64,000 nucleotides of DNA from Pleurostoma richardsiae (taxonomy: Eukaryota; Ascomycota; Sordariomycetes; Calosphaeriales; Pleurostomataceae), in contig JANBVO010000019.1 in NCBI GenBank assembly GCA_030052745.1, positions 248,001 through 312,000 on the forward strand, read 5' to 3'. Of this stretch, positions 22,506 through 33,852 are shown in pieces. Each line of letters begins with the position of its first letter. The first letter of the stretch is position 1. The position numbers were made by a program, and so were the translations under genes. Under the pieces are notes generated by a model. It searched no databases and was not told the origin of the DNA. It was given only the letters and a program-made list of their open reading frames with translations.

Positions 22506-23751
22506 ATGGCGCCGCCTGGTTGGCACAGAATCGAACCGCAAGGCCTGTCCACGGCTATTCTCGCTGTGGCTGTGACGTTCTCCGTGGTGTCTACCATCGT
22601 CATATCTTTGCGGGTGGCTGTTCGCGTATGGCACCGAATCTTTGCCATCGAAGACTGGCTCATGTGTATTGGATATGTATGTCTTGATGGCCACCATTTG
22701 GAATCTGATCGCTGAACGCTACCCAGGTGATCAACATGGTACACAACTCTGTCATCAGCTACGGCACCTTCACCGGACTCGGCGCCCCTGATTCTCGAAT
22801 ACCGGGAGGACCAACCGGTCCGATATACATGGAGGGAATCAAGGTACGCTAGCTTCAACCGACTTTATCTCTGATGCCTAGCCATCCTAACGAGCAGTCT
22901 CGTGGACAGTCCGTGTTTCTGTGGCAGATCTTCTTTTTAAGCGGCTTCGTCTTCATCAAGTGCAGTATTTGCATGACACTACTACGCATATCCGTCGTCA
23001 GATGGCACCGGATCACCCTCTGGGCATTAATCGCTATCACCGTCATCTCCACCATTTTTGTTGATATCTATATCCTCCTTCAGTGCCGACCCATCCAGAG
23101 AACGTGGGGCGAGAAGGAAGGTACTTGTCTGCCGAGCACAATAACGGTCGCCATTACCTTTGTGATCTCCGCTCTCAACCTCATCACGGATTTCACCACC
23201 GCTGTTCTTCCTTTCCTCATGCTCAGGAAAGTACAAATGTCCAAGAATAGGAAGATAGCCATTACCCTCGTCCTATCTCTCGGTGTGCTTGCATCCATTG
23301 CCACCATTGCCCGTCTCCCATTCGGCACCGCGTATTTCGCAACGAAGAACTACCTCGGTATGTTGTGGCACCCATTGTTCCCAGAAGAGTGGATACTGAC
23401 TTTCTAAACACTGCAGTCGGCATCGGGGACATCATCCTCTGGACTGTTGTGGAATGCGACCTTGCGCTCATCGCCGGGTCACTCCCTATGCTTCGCACCC
23501 TGTTCAAGGGATTGTCCCAGGGATCCACCGACAAGAAGCACTACTACAACCAGCAGTCGGAACTCGTCACGATCGGACGCAAAGGGTACAGACGCCAGAC
23601 AGACAACTCGAGAGACCAGAACGAGAACCAAGGGAGCAGCGAGAGTGTCCAAGGGATCACGATCAAGCAAGACCATGTCATCATTCATGAGGATCGGTCG
23701 TTGGACAGGCAGGAGTTGGGGCCCACGTATCACGCGCAGACCTATGTATAA
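22506..23751 (+). CDS. PTH11-like integral membrane protein (rhodopsin-type fold)
   Basis: Four exons: 22506-22676, 22727-22843, 22898-23357, 23417-23751 (360 residues). It has about seven hydrophobic helices, including LSTAILAVAVTFSVVSTIVI, a second with IEDWLMCIGYV (the common E/DDW motif after helix 2), IFFLSGFVFIKCSICMTLLRISV, and VVECDLALIAGSLPMLRTLF (the fungal VExNxxxIxxxLPxLRPLF-like end). The C-terminal tail of about 90 residues is polar and probably cytosolic. This family includes Pth11 of the rice blast fungus, a surface-sensing receptor, but most members are uncharacterised. No CFEM domain is present. It is in the plasma membrane by inference. Confidence 0.85.
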
Positions 23752-25140
23752 TAAGTCGTTTCCCACCAGGACATGACTTTGACCATGAAGCAGAGGCGGG
23801 AAACACAACAAAGCGGATGCATGGTCGGGCAACTCCAGTATTGCTGCTACAAGAGAGACTTTGTTTCAGGGCTGCCATTGAGCGAGTTATCTATAGGATA
23901 TAGAGCGGTCATGTGCCAGTATAGAGTGAGGACGGCTCTGTCTCCATTAACGAGCCTTAATTATCACGCTGCGACTCCAGCCTCCGACTCGACGAGGAGC
24001 CGAACATCCGGCTTGCAACATTTGTCCTAACTTACCAGAAAGGGATCTTATCTGACAAGCCTGATTGGTCAAAAAAGGTAGGCGAAGGACATGGTGGTTA
24101 CTATTGAGAAGGTCGTCGGTCAACCTCCTCGAGCTCCGATGGTTAGCTGTAAGGTCCTTGATCTGGACTCCTAGTGGCGGTTCGGGAGATGTATCGCGCC
24201 GGACTACTAAGCTTCAAGGAGTCCTCTTCGAACCTCGCACTGCTCGCCAAACAGCTGCTTTCGTCACTTGTATTGGGGAGGCTTGTTTGCGTTCCCATCT
24301 CCCAAAGGGGTGCAGTACAGCATACCTGTTCAGAAGCCGTGGAAGCTAGCAATTACCCATCTAATCTCACTGTAGATTCACCTCATCACTTACTAGGTAG
24401 GTACTGCTCGGGAGACGCCTGCTATAGACCCTGAAATTTCGAGAATAAGTCGTCCGCACAACATCCGTGATAGCACTGATTCTGGCAATGCACCAATTCT
24501 GTGGACGAACTCTCTGGGTGAGACCGCCAGGGCCGGCTCTCCTGCCCGTCAGAGAGTTCCTCGCATGTTCTCTGCAAGCATTATCTGTAGGATGCAGGCG
24601 TTTCAAATGGATCAGCCAACGAGGAATGTCCTCGGGTGACATCGCCCGTCCCGCCTGTTTCTCGACTGGCGAATAAACCCGAGAGGCATTCCGCGTAAGC
24701 TCTAGATACGCAAGCCAACTTGCTCTTGGTAATGGTATGATTGATAGTACCTTGACTAGCTGATCTACGGCATCGTTCGATGAGGGGGAAACACCGTTGG
24801 CTCCGAACGAAACCTTCATCACAAGGCCACTGTTAGTCGCAGACCTCTTCTCGTCTCAGGAATCAACCAGGGCTCAACAGAATCAGAAATCATTTCACTG
24901 AGCAGTCAGGCCTGAAGGCGGAAGGATCAGCGGCCCCTCCCGCGACTACTGCGCCACAATTCTCCGCAGTTGGCGGTGGATCAAGATCGTCCTTTGCTCG
25001 TTCCAGAAAGATCGGCATCGCGGGTGATTGAGTGCCAGAAACAAGCCTCGGAGCTTCATCCAGCCATCCACGCATCTCCCTCTCTCTGAGTACTGCGGTC
25101 CATATATAGTCAAGGTTGTGGCGAAGCTGCAATTGCGAGA
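23752..25140. other. Gene-poor intergenic region
   Basis: About 1.4 kb. A minus-strand frame of 151 codons at 24367-24822 has no recognisable motif and is not called. The right end is the promoter of the methyltransferase gene. Confidence 0.4.
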
Positions 25141-26438
25141 ATGACTTCAGCCGGTCATGACATTATCGAGGCGAATGCGCCGGGGGGGCATGTGGACGAG
25201 GAGCAAGAGTTTGCTACGTCAGACTACGACGCCAGCTCACTATCGTCAAGCTCTGCCAGCCTGACCTCGAGTATCTATCAACATGCCTTTGAAAACGGAG
25301 GACGGGTAAGTACGTAAACGCCATTTACGACCGAAACCAGTCCTGACACCGTGACGTCGCTGTGAACTAACTACGCCCAGTACCACCAATTCTGACATGG
25401 CACATACCCAATCCCTAATGACGACACGGAACAAAACCGTGATGACATGAAACACGCCATGATGCTTGAGCTTACCGAGTATGCTTCCCCATGGGCGAGT
25501 CTAGGTTCCCATCAGACTGACTCCTTGACACCAGCGGCAAGTTGTTCTTCGTCCCCATCGGCGATAACCCGCAGAAGATCATTGACCTTGGAACCGGGAC
25601 CGGTATCTGGGCAATCGACGGTAATCTTCGTCTCAGTATATCCCGAGCGTCTTGCGCCAGAGCTAACATGTCGGAGTGGCCGATAAGTACCCTAGCGTGT
25701 CGGTTCTAGGCGTGGGCCTCAGCCCTATCCAGCCGTTATGGGTACCGTCCAATCTGAAGTTCATTGTCGATGACATTGAAGATGATTGGGTCCACGGCGA
25801 TGACTGGGACTTCATGCACACGCGTTGCATCAGCCCTTGGCTAAAGAACGAAGTTGAGGTGCTTCGTCAGGCCTATGAGTTCGCCGAATCCACGTTTCTG
25901 CAGTAGGATAGAAGCTGAACCTATTTGCGCAGCCACCTGAAGCCTGGTGGATGGATTGAGATCCAAGAACTAGATGCTCGGGCGAACTGCGACGACGGCA
26001 CACTGCCTCCCGACGCCGCCATCAGCAAGTTCTTCGACGCGGCAGAGAGGGCTGTGAAAGAATTCAACATGAACTTCCGGGCCGGAGAGAAACTCCGCGA
26101 GCCGCTTGAAAAGGCCGGCTTTGTCAACATCACTAGGAAAGTCCTCAAGGCGCCTATTGGGGTCTGGCCAAAGGTATAGCCCCTCGGATGGCGTTCGGAA
26201 AGCAGTAACGTTGACACCAATCCATGAATCGCAGGACAAGAAGCTGCGGCTCATTGGGCTATAGTGCAGAACTGCCGTGAGCGACATGTTTGGTGCAATG
26301 GCGGCGAAGCCTTTCCGGAAAGTCATGGACCCCGCGGAGATTGAAGTATTCCTGGCGACGGCCAGAAAGGACCTCCAGAACCCGAATATCCATGCGTACG
26401 AAAAGTACTACTTCTGGACCGGACAGAAGCCGGAATAA
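25141..26438 (+). pseudogene. LaeA/TAM-like SAM methyltransferase with two in-frame stop codons
   Basis: Six exons fit in phase: 25141-25305, 25381-25478, 25535-25620, 25677-25878, 25933-26173, 26235-26438. The protein would have about 330 residues with all class I methyltransferase landmarks: IIDLGTGTGIWAID (SAM loop), VSVLGVGLSPIQP, DDWVHGDDWDFMHTRCI, HLKPGGWIEIQELDARANCDDG. Two stops interrupt it. A TGA at 25393-25395 falls in RYHQF-stop-HGTYPIPNDD, where relatives have a basic residue. A TAG at 26262-26264 falls in KLRLIGL-stop-CRTAVSDM, where relatives usually have an aromatic residue. The second could be skipped by using CTATAG as a later acceptor; the first cannot. Relatives include LaeA-like regulators and metabolite methyltransferases. 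It looks recently inactivated. Confidence 0.8.
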
Positions 26439-26928
26439 AGGGCAGTTAGCTGGAGGCAGACTCGATTTGATGACCCGCTCGTAAAGAATCTCGCAGATGC
26501 GGATTCCGCTGCCAGGCTCCAGCTACCAGCTTAGAAGCTCTCCCATGCTTCTAACGTATATATTAAATTGAAGGCCGAGTGACTGAACTAATGACATACG
26601 GTGTATGTGATGCTATGTTGCCGAGTCAGCATCGGTCGCCATACTCCTGTGACTTGCTGGCGTCAGCCACCAGCAGTGCAATAAGCACAAAAAGCAGTGA
26701 GCGTCGCAGTCCCAGCTCTGCCTCTTCTTTTGATTAATTGAATCCATCAAGCTCAGAAGAAAGTCACAAAATTCAAGAAATCTGTGATTTGGGTACCAGA
26801 GTAGACGGCTTGCCAACACTTGCCCGATATCCCGTCTCATACTGCCGCACTCCTCCAATTCTCGACTGGGTACTTTCCGAAGTCGTGGGACGTCCTTCAT
26901 ACGGCGTATTCCCAATAAAGAGACCGCC
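26439..26928. other. Intergenic region
   Basis: 490 bases between the methyltransferase pseudogene and the NTF2-like gene; promoter of the latter. Nothing else seen. Confidence 0.4.
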
Positions 26929-27372
26929 ATGTCAGACATCCGCGCCCAGCTGGCGAAGATAGCAGCATCCTTCGTTGCCGAGTTCAACAAGTGGACCGCT
27001 GAAGGCGTTATCGCCCACCGCAGCCCGAACTGCAAGCACACCATCCTCCCGGCCTCACTCGAATTCCCACCCAGGACGCCTGCGGAGTACCAAGCCTTCC
27101 TTGCGCCAGTCTTGCCCGTTATGCGCAACTTCACACTCCACGCGAAAGAGGGCTGCCCTCCTGTCATCGACGAAGTGTCCCGCAGGCTCGTGCTGCACTT
27201 GACATCGACGGCTGAGACGGACATTGGCGACTACGCGAACGAGTACGTCTGGACGCTGAAGTTCAACGAGGATGGCACACAGATTGTGGATATCATCGAG
27301 TTTGCGGATAGTGCTTATACGAAGGACTTCTTTTCGAGGCTGGCGGCGGTAGCGTCCCAGGCTAGCAGCTAA
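26929..27372 (+). CDS. SnoaL/NTF2-like small protein
   Basis: Intronless frame of 147 residues starting MSDIRAQLAKIAASFVAEFNKWTAEGVIAHRS. The pattern of an N-terminal helix, a short central part (EFPPRTPAEYQAFLAPVLPVMRNF) and alternating strands (LVLHLTSTAETDIGDYANEYVWTLKF, IVDIIEFADS) matches NTF2-like/SnoaL-type cone folds. In fungi, proteins of this size and shape are frequent in metabolite clusters, where some act as cyclases or isomerases. No catalytic residues can be assigned. It sits 490 bases after the damaged methyltransferase on the same strand. Confidence 0.75.
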   Translation: MSDIRAQLAKIAASFVAEFNKWTAEGVIAHRSPNCKHTILPASLEFPPRTPAEYQAFLAPVLPVMRNFTLHAKEGCPPVIDEVSRRLVLHLTSTAETDIGDYANEYVWTLKFNEDGTQIVDIIEFADSAYTKDFFSRLAAVASQASS

Positions 27373-28222
27373 ATATGTCGGTCTAGAACCAGAACACGGG
27401 GCTATCTAACCATGCCGATTTATCTTGACACCGGAGGCTCTCAAGAGGGGGAAGTGGGCACTGGCCTGGCCGTGGTCGTCGCGGGGGAAGCGAGTCTTGG
27501 AGCGGAACCAAGATCTAAGTCGTGATGGAGTCGCTCCGTACCCTAGAAGAGTGGTCTGAATAGGTAGAAAGCCTTACCTGACAAGTGTGTTGTTATGGTT
27601 ATCGGAACTTAGCCTCATCTCAGATGTTCGATTCCAGGATCCCGGCGGCACTTCCTGCCATAATATCAATGCTGCTTGCAAGTTGATGTCCGTAGATGTG
27701 AATACCGGTGGTTGTGCAGAAGCGCGCCAGCTGTCACCGGCTGGCTGGCCCTCTGGGTCGTGCCTCGGATGACATGTACTGTACTTTCTGGCCTATACAT
27801 TGCTTAAATCAATCAGTCTTTGAGACAAGGGATGAATGGTAAAAGACTGAACTGCGTGCTTTCCGAGAGCACCACTTCAAGGCGACAGACACGCTGTGAG
27901 AATAAGCAGCAGCTCATCTCATCCTTCCTACCTAGGTACCTTAGGTATGTGGAAAAGGTAGGTACTTTGAGCACGTGAAGACGAGGTTGTGGCATGGTGA
28001 CATGGGCGGGGGTGGGGCGGAAGACGCCGCCCCACCTTGCGCCCTCCCGCACCGGAGCCGGCGTCCACTTCCGACCGCCGTGCTGACACGACAATTATCC
28101 AGAAATGCCCGCCGCACTCCGCCCGCTCCATCGACTTCCCTCCTCCTCTCCTCTCCTCCTCTAGCCTGCGTCGACGAGTCTCCTGTCGAGTCTCCGTGTA
28201 GATACTCCAAGCAAGCGCCGGA
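27373..28222. promoter_or_regulatory. Intergenic region and FAD1 leader
   Basis: 850 bases. The last 90 bases before the FAD synthase start contain a CT-rich tract (28138-28166), common in leaders of constitutively expressed fungal genes. A CACGTG lies at about 27973. No coding frame is supported. Confidence 0.45.
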
Positions 28223-29511
28223 ATGGGACAGATACCCCACTCCCAGCTCGAGAAGTCGCGAGCCAATGGCTCTGCGAAGCAGCCGTCGCAACCCCGCGGG
28301 AGCCCCTCCTTGCCCGACGTGTGCGACGAGCTGCGGCACAAGGTCACCGCTTTCCTAGAGGAGAAGACCGACGACAAGAGGATTCGCAATGTTCAGAGCA
28401 GGGTGCGGGTATCCATGGGCGTCATCGAGGAAGCGCTGTCGCGATACGGGTGCGTCACTTCCCACTGACTGCGAGAAGACACGTCCAGAAGCACCAATAG
28501 TGGAAACGTGGTCGCAACCTCGTCTTCGTTCCGGAGGACTTTATGTGCAGTTGGGCTGACGTGACGTGAAACCACAGGCCTGATCAACTGTCTTTATCCT
28601 ACAATGGCGGCAAGGACTGCCTTGTCCTGCTCGTCCTGATCCTCGCCTGCCTCCCCGTCTGGGCGGGAGCGTCCTCGCGCGCCGAACCGAACGCGGGCTC
28701 CTCTCCGAACTCCACAGACAACACAGCGGCGGCCGCAGATACGCCAGCCTCCCAACAACCACCCTCCGGAGCCGGTGCGTCTGCCCCTCAGGGCTATCCG
28801 CAGAAGATCCACGCCGTTTACGTTGTCTCGCCCCACCCCTTCCCCGAAGTCGAGGATTTCGTCGAGAAGACGGCGCAGCAGTACCACCTTGACTTGAAGC
28901 GATACGACTTGCCAATGAAGGCAGCACTCGAGGTATATCTGGGGGAGCGGAAGTCTGTCCGGGCTGTGTTCGTAGGGACGAGGCGGACGGACCCGCACGG
29001 CGAGTTCCTTAAGCACTTCGACCCGACGGACGACGGTTGGCCGCGGTTCATGCGGGTGCACCCGGTGATTGATTGGCACTATGCCGAGGTCTGGGCGGTG
29101 AGTTGCTATCAACCCGTCTTCAGCTTGAGGAGACCTGTCGCGTGCTTCTCTGGTGCAGCTGCTGCTCTCAGATTTTCCCGAGCCACATGATGGGACCACT
29201 CATGAATCAAAAGGGCGACATGCTGATCTCTGGCAATAGTTCATCCGTCATCTCGACATCCCCTTCTGTGTACTCTATAACCGAGGATTTAGTAAGTCAT
29301 CGCCGCTTTCTCAGGGATTCTGTAGAAGTTCAAACGAGCGCCTGCCCCTGTCGCCTTTATACGGATGCTAACTCTGCGGCTTGCAGCGTCCCTCGGCGGC
29401 ATGAACGACACCCACCGGAACCCGGCACTAGCCCTCGACCAGCCTGGCAAATTTCGGCCGGCGTACGAACTTATGGATGATGAGGAAGAGCGTCTGGGCC
29501 GGGATAGATAG
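28223..29511 (+). CDS. FAD1: FAD synthase (FMN adenylyltransferase)
   Basis: Four exons: 28223-28449, 28578-29097, 29240-29291, 29387-29511 (307 residues). It adenylylates FMN with ATP to make FAD. The PAPS-reductase-like PP-loop reads LSLSYNGGKDCLVLLVL; further conserved parts are RAVFVGTRRTDPHG, FMRVHPVIDWHYAEVWAFIRHLDIPFCVLY and GFTSLGGMNDTHRNPAL, and all joins preserve frame. A Ser/Ala/Pro-rich insert of about 50 residues follows the PP-loop, as in other filamentous ascomycetes. This is a single housekeeping gene between accessory genes. The start at 28223 gives a short polar N-terminus before the conserved helix. Confidence 0.93.
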
Positions 29512-31623
29512 ATCCGTCCTTTCGCATGTGTCACGGCCCACCAGCTGCAGGGAGGCGACTGCTCCTACTCGCACGCTCCGAGGATGTATATAAGGCATGC
29601 ATGTCTTGCTCACCGGCAAGCAGAACTGAAGCATCGCTTCACGACTAAACTCACCGCATCATCATAGATTTTAGAGAGCATTCCAGCAATGTACGTATGT
29701 GTTTACGCATTCGACTTGTTCGCGCATACTCTGTTCCGTACCCGTCAAGCCCTGGACAGGCGCTGCCGTATCTTCCGTTGCCACTGTCGCTACGGCGTAG
29801 TTTCGCGTGCGAGACCCCCCGGAATTGAAGGTCATTTACTTTTTAACCGTGATTTCTCCGGAGGATGGGGAAGACGCGCCATCTACCCTGTCTTCGGTCC
29901 TCAAGCCCCCCTGTTCCCCGGCCCACATTGAGGCTTCTACATAAGTACACATTGGGCTGGGTCCAGGCTAGTAGTTAAGGATGGGTTCCAGGCACGCTTC
30001 CCTTCGCGGTCTTTACCAGTGCATTGGCCTTGCGGTCTTCTATAGACCGAATCCGCGAGATGGGAGCCCACTCCACTAAATGAAGAGCGATCATCCCAAA
30101 GGAGTGGGGAGGAGGAGGGCCGAATGCTCCGCAGTGATGGTGCGTTATGCTGAGCTCCCGTCACGTCAATGACAGTCAATCGCGACTGACATATCAGTAA
30201 CTCATTGCGCCGTAGTCAGAGACGGTGTTTGTACAAACATCCAACTATCCCCTGAGGTGGTCTGTTGGGCCTAGTCACCTTGGCGTAGGTTTGCGTGGCG
30301 CTGTTCTGCCTGAAAGCCGTCCACTTTGGGGGCAACATCGGCCATAAATAGCATGTTTGTCCTCCGTTACGGTAGTGGTTGGTTGGCCTTGTCAGGATGT
30401 CGAATGGTGAATGCAAGACATTTCACCACTACCCCCTCAACCCCTGAGCTGCTGTTGCACACGGACTTGTACTCCGTACGGGCTCCACGGTCTGTCAGGG
30501 GACCAGGGGAGTTGGGATCGGTTACAATTGACCCTATCCAACTGAGCGGATCCGATGGCAGATTCGCGCACCAACAATGTTTAAGTTTACGAGGAGCTTC
30601 TCTTCCTTTTCCCTGCAGCCAGGGGACTGCGCATCACATCCCAGTCACCTGATTGCCTGGCCGGCAACTGAAAGTGTCTGCACGCCTATCTGGTTACGGC
30701 ACCTCGGTACTCCCACTCTTCAGATGCAAAATACCGACTCTCAAGTCCTCTGTGCCCCCTTTCCGGTGGCGCGTTACCGTGCTTCCGCGCGTACCCTCCT
30801 TCGGCACTGAAGGATTTCTAGGTCTTCCACATGCCGTTCTGCCCGTTCGTTGCGGCTGCAGAACGGTCAGACACTCGACAGATGCTGATCAGCCTCCGCC
30901 GTAACCATCGCGCCATAAACGTCCTTGGAGCCTCCTGTGGATCATTACCGATCGGAGGAACAAGGGCCGCTCAGGGTGGCATCGAACCTGTAGCGTAGTA
31001 TTTTAGCGCAGATAAAGTTTCTGCAGTGGAGGGGTTTTAAAGCCGCTGTCACTGGGCCGGGGAGAATCCGCAAGAGCGCCGTTCGAAGACGGTCGCCAAC
31101 GCGGGTGTTGGTGGCGGTAAGGGCCGCTCCACGAGCGGCTTACGCTGATCACTTCACTTATGTTCTGTCGCGGTGACTTTGGCGCTGTAGGGACTGGCTG
31201 TCAAGTCGGAGTGGAGAAAGCTGTCAATTTGTGGTGGTCGAGAAGCGATGCTAATGCAAGTGTTTGTCTTTGTTGAAGACGATGGAATCGGCCAGAGGAC
31301 TTCGTTCGGTGGAGGCGTGTTCGAGGCTGCCGATTCCCGATTCTTGAAACCAGGTCCATATTTGTCTTACGAGGCGACAAGGGCCAGGTGCAACAGTCCG
31401 GCCCAGGCAGGGGAGCCTTTTGAGGCGACTCCTGTTCCTTGCAAACTGTCGATCTTGCACAGAAGCAAACAACCTCGATGGCAGTTGGTGGTCGGTACTG
31501 GTCAGATCCAGAATCTGCGGATGACCAGCATATTATGACCGATCTTAAATCGAGGTTGAGCCCACGAATGCCGCCCACAGGGTTGTTCACTCCCAGGCAC
31601 AGCACAATTCCACTTTGACGACA
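29512..31623. other. Gene-poor intergenic region (2.1 kb)
   Basis: No frame longer than about 135 codons, and none with family motifs or coherent splice sites. Features of note are a GC-rich imperfect hairpin at 31117-31143 and a GATCATTACCGATC phrase near 30941 (see rejected items). The right end is the promoter of the second PTH11-like gene. No mobile element was recognised. Confidence 0.4.
31117..31143. repeat. GC-rich interrupted hairpin
   Basis: GTAA-GG-GCCGCTC, loop CAC, GAGCGGC-TTAC: an 11-base-pair stem with a two-base bulge and a three-base loop. It lies in a gene-poor stretch about 480 bases before the second PTH11-like gene. No role is known. Confidence 0.4.
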
Positions 31624-32889
31624 ATGGCTTTGTGGCAGGAAAAGGACTACGGCATCATCGCTGACCGGGCCTGCTGGGCCATGTTTGCCGTGGCGACACG
31701 TAGGTGGTTGTGACGCTTTTTCGACTGCAACACAGTTTAACTAACAAGAATTCCCGAAATTCAGTCGTCGTGGGACTCCGCGTTTTCTGCAGAGTGCGGT
31801 ACGGCTCGAATAAGCTGGGCGGTGGACTCGGCCTCGACGACTACATCACTCTCGGGTGTATGGTCGTCTTCTTGGCGACGTGCATCCTCGTCACGCTCGG
31901 TTCTAGCCATGGCCTCGGACGACATATGGCGGCGCTAGAGGAAGAGGGAGCGGACATCGCTGCGGCGCTGAAGTACAACGTCATCATCAGTGCTGTCCTC
32001 ATCTGGACGTTCTCGCTGCCCAAGTTCGCCATCATCTCGGTGCTCAAGCGCATTCTCAACTACGGCACCAAGACGACCATCCTCTTCTGGGGCCTGGCCC
32101 TGTCGTCACAGGCGTGCATCTTCGCGACCTCGGTCTGGTGGTTCGAGCAGTGCACGCCGGTCGCCTATGGCTGGGACCAGACGATCCCGGGAGGCAAGTG
32201 TACGGACGTGAGCGTGCTGGCCGACCTGGGCTACTTCACTTCCGCGTACTCGGCGTTTCTGGACATATTCTTCGCGCTGTACCCGATCCCGTTTATCATG
32301 CGGCTAAACATGCCCCTGAGGACGCGGGTCGCCGTTGCCACGGCGCTCGGTCTCAGCGTCATGGCATGCGTGGTGTCGATCTATAAGTTGACCATATTCG
32401 GTCAGGTGTTCGCCATTCTGGCCGTCGATCCGACATGTGGGTATTCCTACGATACGAGCTCAAAGTGCGAAATACTGACAGGTGTGATTAACAGACCCTG
32501 TGCCATATCTCGACATTCTGGGCGTGTCTGAGGGCTTCGTCCTGCTGGTCTGCGCCTCGCTCCCTGCTCTCGGGCCATTATTCCGCGCTGCCAAGGGGAA
32601 GGTAACCAGCGCGACCCGGACCGCGCAGGGTTCGCACAACCAGCTGGACAGCGGCGAAGTTCGCAGTCATGGGGGGAGCAGGAACTGGGACAGTTTCAAG
32701 GGACACAAGCTCGAGGATGCGGAACACTCCTCGACGCTGAACCTGCGCCCGAGCTTCGACGCGATCCCGCTCGTCACGACAAGCAAGGGCAAGGACTACA
32801 ATAAGACAGGTATTCACAAGACGATGGAGGTCTCGGTGTCGTCGGAGAGCTTCGAGGACAAGAGCCAGCGTGCCGCGAGCGCGGTATAG
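31624..32889 (+). CDS. Second PTH11-like/rhodopsin-type integral membrane protein
   Basis: Three exons: 31624-31699, 31765-32436, 32495-32889 (380 residues). Helices include CWAMFAVATLVVGLRVFCRV, LDDYITLGCMVVFLATCILVTLG (with the DD motif at the start of helix 2), YNVIISAVLIWTFSLPKFAIISVLKRI, and SAYSAFLDIFFALYPIPFIMRL. The donor of the second intron is the less usual GTGGGT. The tail of about 120 residues is polar and Ser-rich with a predicted cytosolic position. Its best relatives are fungal rhodopsin-domain proteins. It differs in sequence from the protein at 22506, so the two are not a recent duplication. Confidence 0.85.
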
Positions 32890-33852
32890 GAAAGCACTTT
32901 CGCGACCCATTCTCATTCCATGGCACACATTAGCCCTTCTATGCAACCCGTGTATGATAGCACTGTGATAATGACCTGTATAAGAAGCCTATTAGTGCTT
33001 AGCGACACTAGAGATAGAATGGACCGCCCGATAGTTCAACGCGTTGCAAGTCCATCGGCAGCACAGAAGCCGTCAGTTGGGAGTGAGTGCAATCTCGATC
33101 CAGCCTTCCCAAGCGAAGCGGCCGCCCTTCTCGGGCCGATGACACCAACGCCGCATCATACGAAGAGGCATCCGATGCCTCGGAGTGTGGCTGCTGACCG
33201 TGGGCCAACAAGTGGAGACTGGATCTGCGCCCAAAATTCGACTACCCCTGACTTGCACGTCCGACCCCTGAATTCTGAAGAGCAAGTAATGCGGAGCAAA
33301 AGCTACGCCATCTGGCTATCCGCGGCACGTTGAGAATCACATGAATGTGATCAGGCTCGATTGAAACCCTCACTCGGGGGATGTCTGTGTCTGCTATTCT
33401 TCTCTCACTCAGTGAGGCGAGTGAGCGACTGCAAAATTGCCGTCTCCGGCACCTCATCCCGAGTGTCCTGGGGCGCCATCCGGCGGGCGGGACGGACCCT
33501 TGCCGTCCCTCTTCAGCGGACATAAAACGGCTTCAAGGCTAGGCCCGCCCTGGCTCAGACAACCAACCGGCCTTAGCGCCAACATGTTATCATTTTGCCA
33601 TTCTCCATTTTGCCCATTGGCAAAACCGCTAGTCCGCCCCAGACCTCGATAGCGAGAGCCCCTCCATTCGGCATGTGGCACCATGACGAGGAAAGTGCCC
33701 GGCAGGTTGGGAGAGGGACTCCAGGGGCGGTGACGTCCCTCTTGTCCACTCCTCCACGTCTTGTTCTCACCTCTGTCTCGCACGGAGTAACGAATGCGCC
33801 TGAATCCCTCCCTTGACCCCTAGACCTACCGAGTGCTCGCCGACCTCTGAAG
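32890..33852. promoter_or_regulatory. Intergenic region, promoter of O-methyltransferase
   Basis: 963 bases. A short palindrome CTCACTCAGTGAG lies near 33406-33418. Overlapping frames on both strands lack family content. The region should contain the 3' end of the membrane-protein transcript and the O-methyltransferase promoter. Confidence 0.4.

Noticed and set aside
22526-22545. Minus-strand GGTTCGATTCTG resembling a tRNA B-box.
   Set aside because: It lies inside the first exon of the PTH11-like gene, and no acceptor stem, anticodon arm or A-box can be folded around it.
30938-30953. GGATCATTACCGA phrase resembling the junction of small-subunit rRNA and ITS1.
   Set aside because: The similarity stops after 13 bases on both sides; no rRNA sequence precedes it, so it is a chance match.
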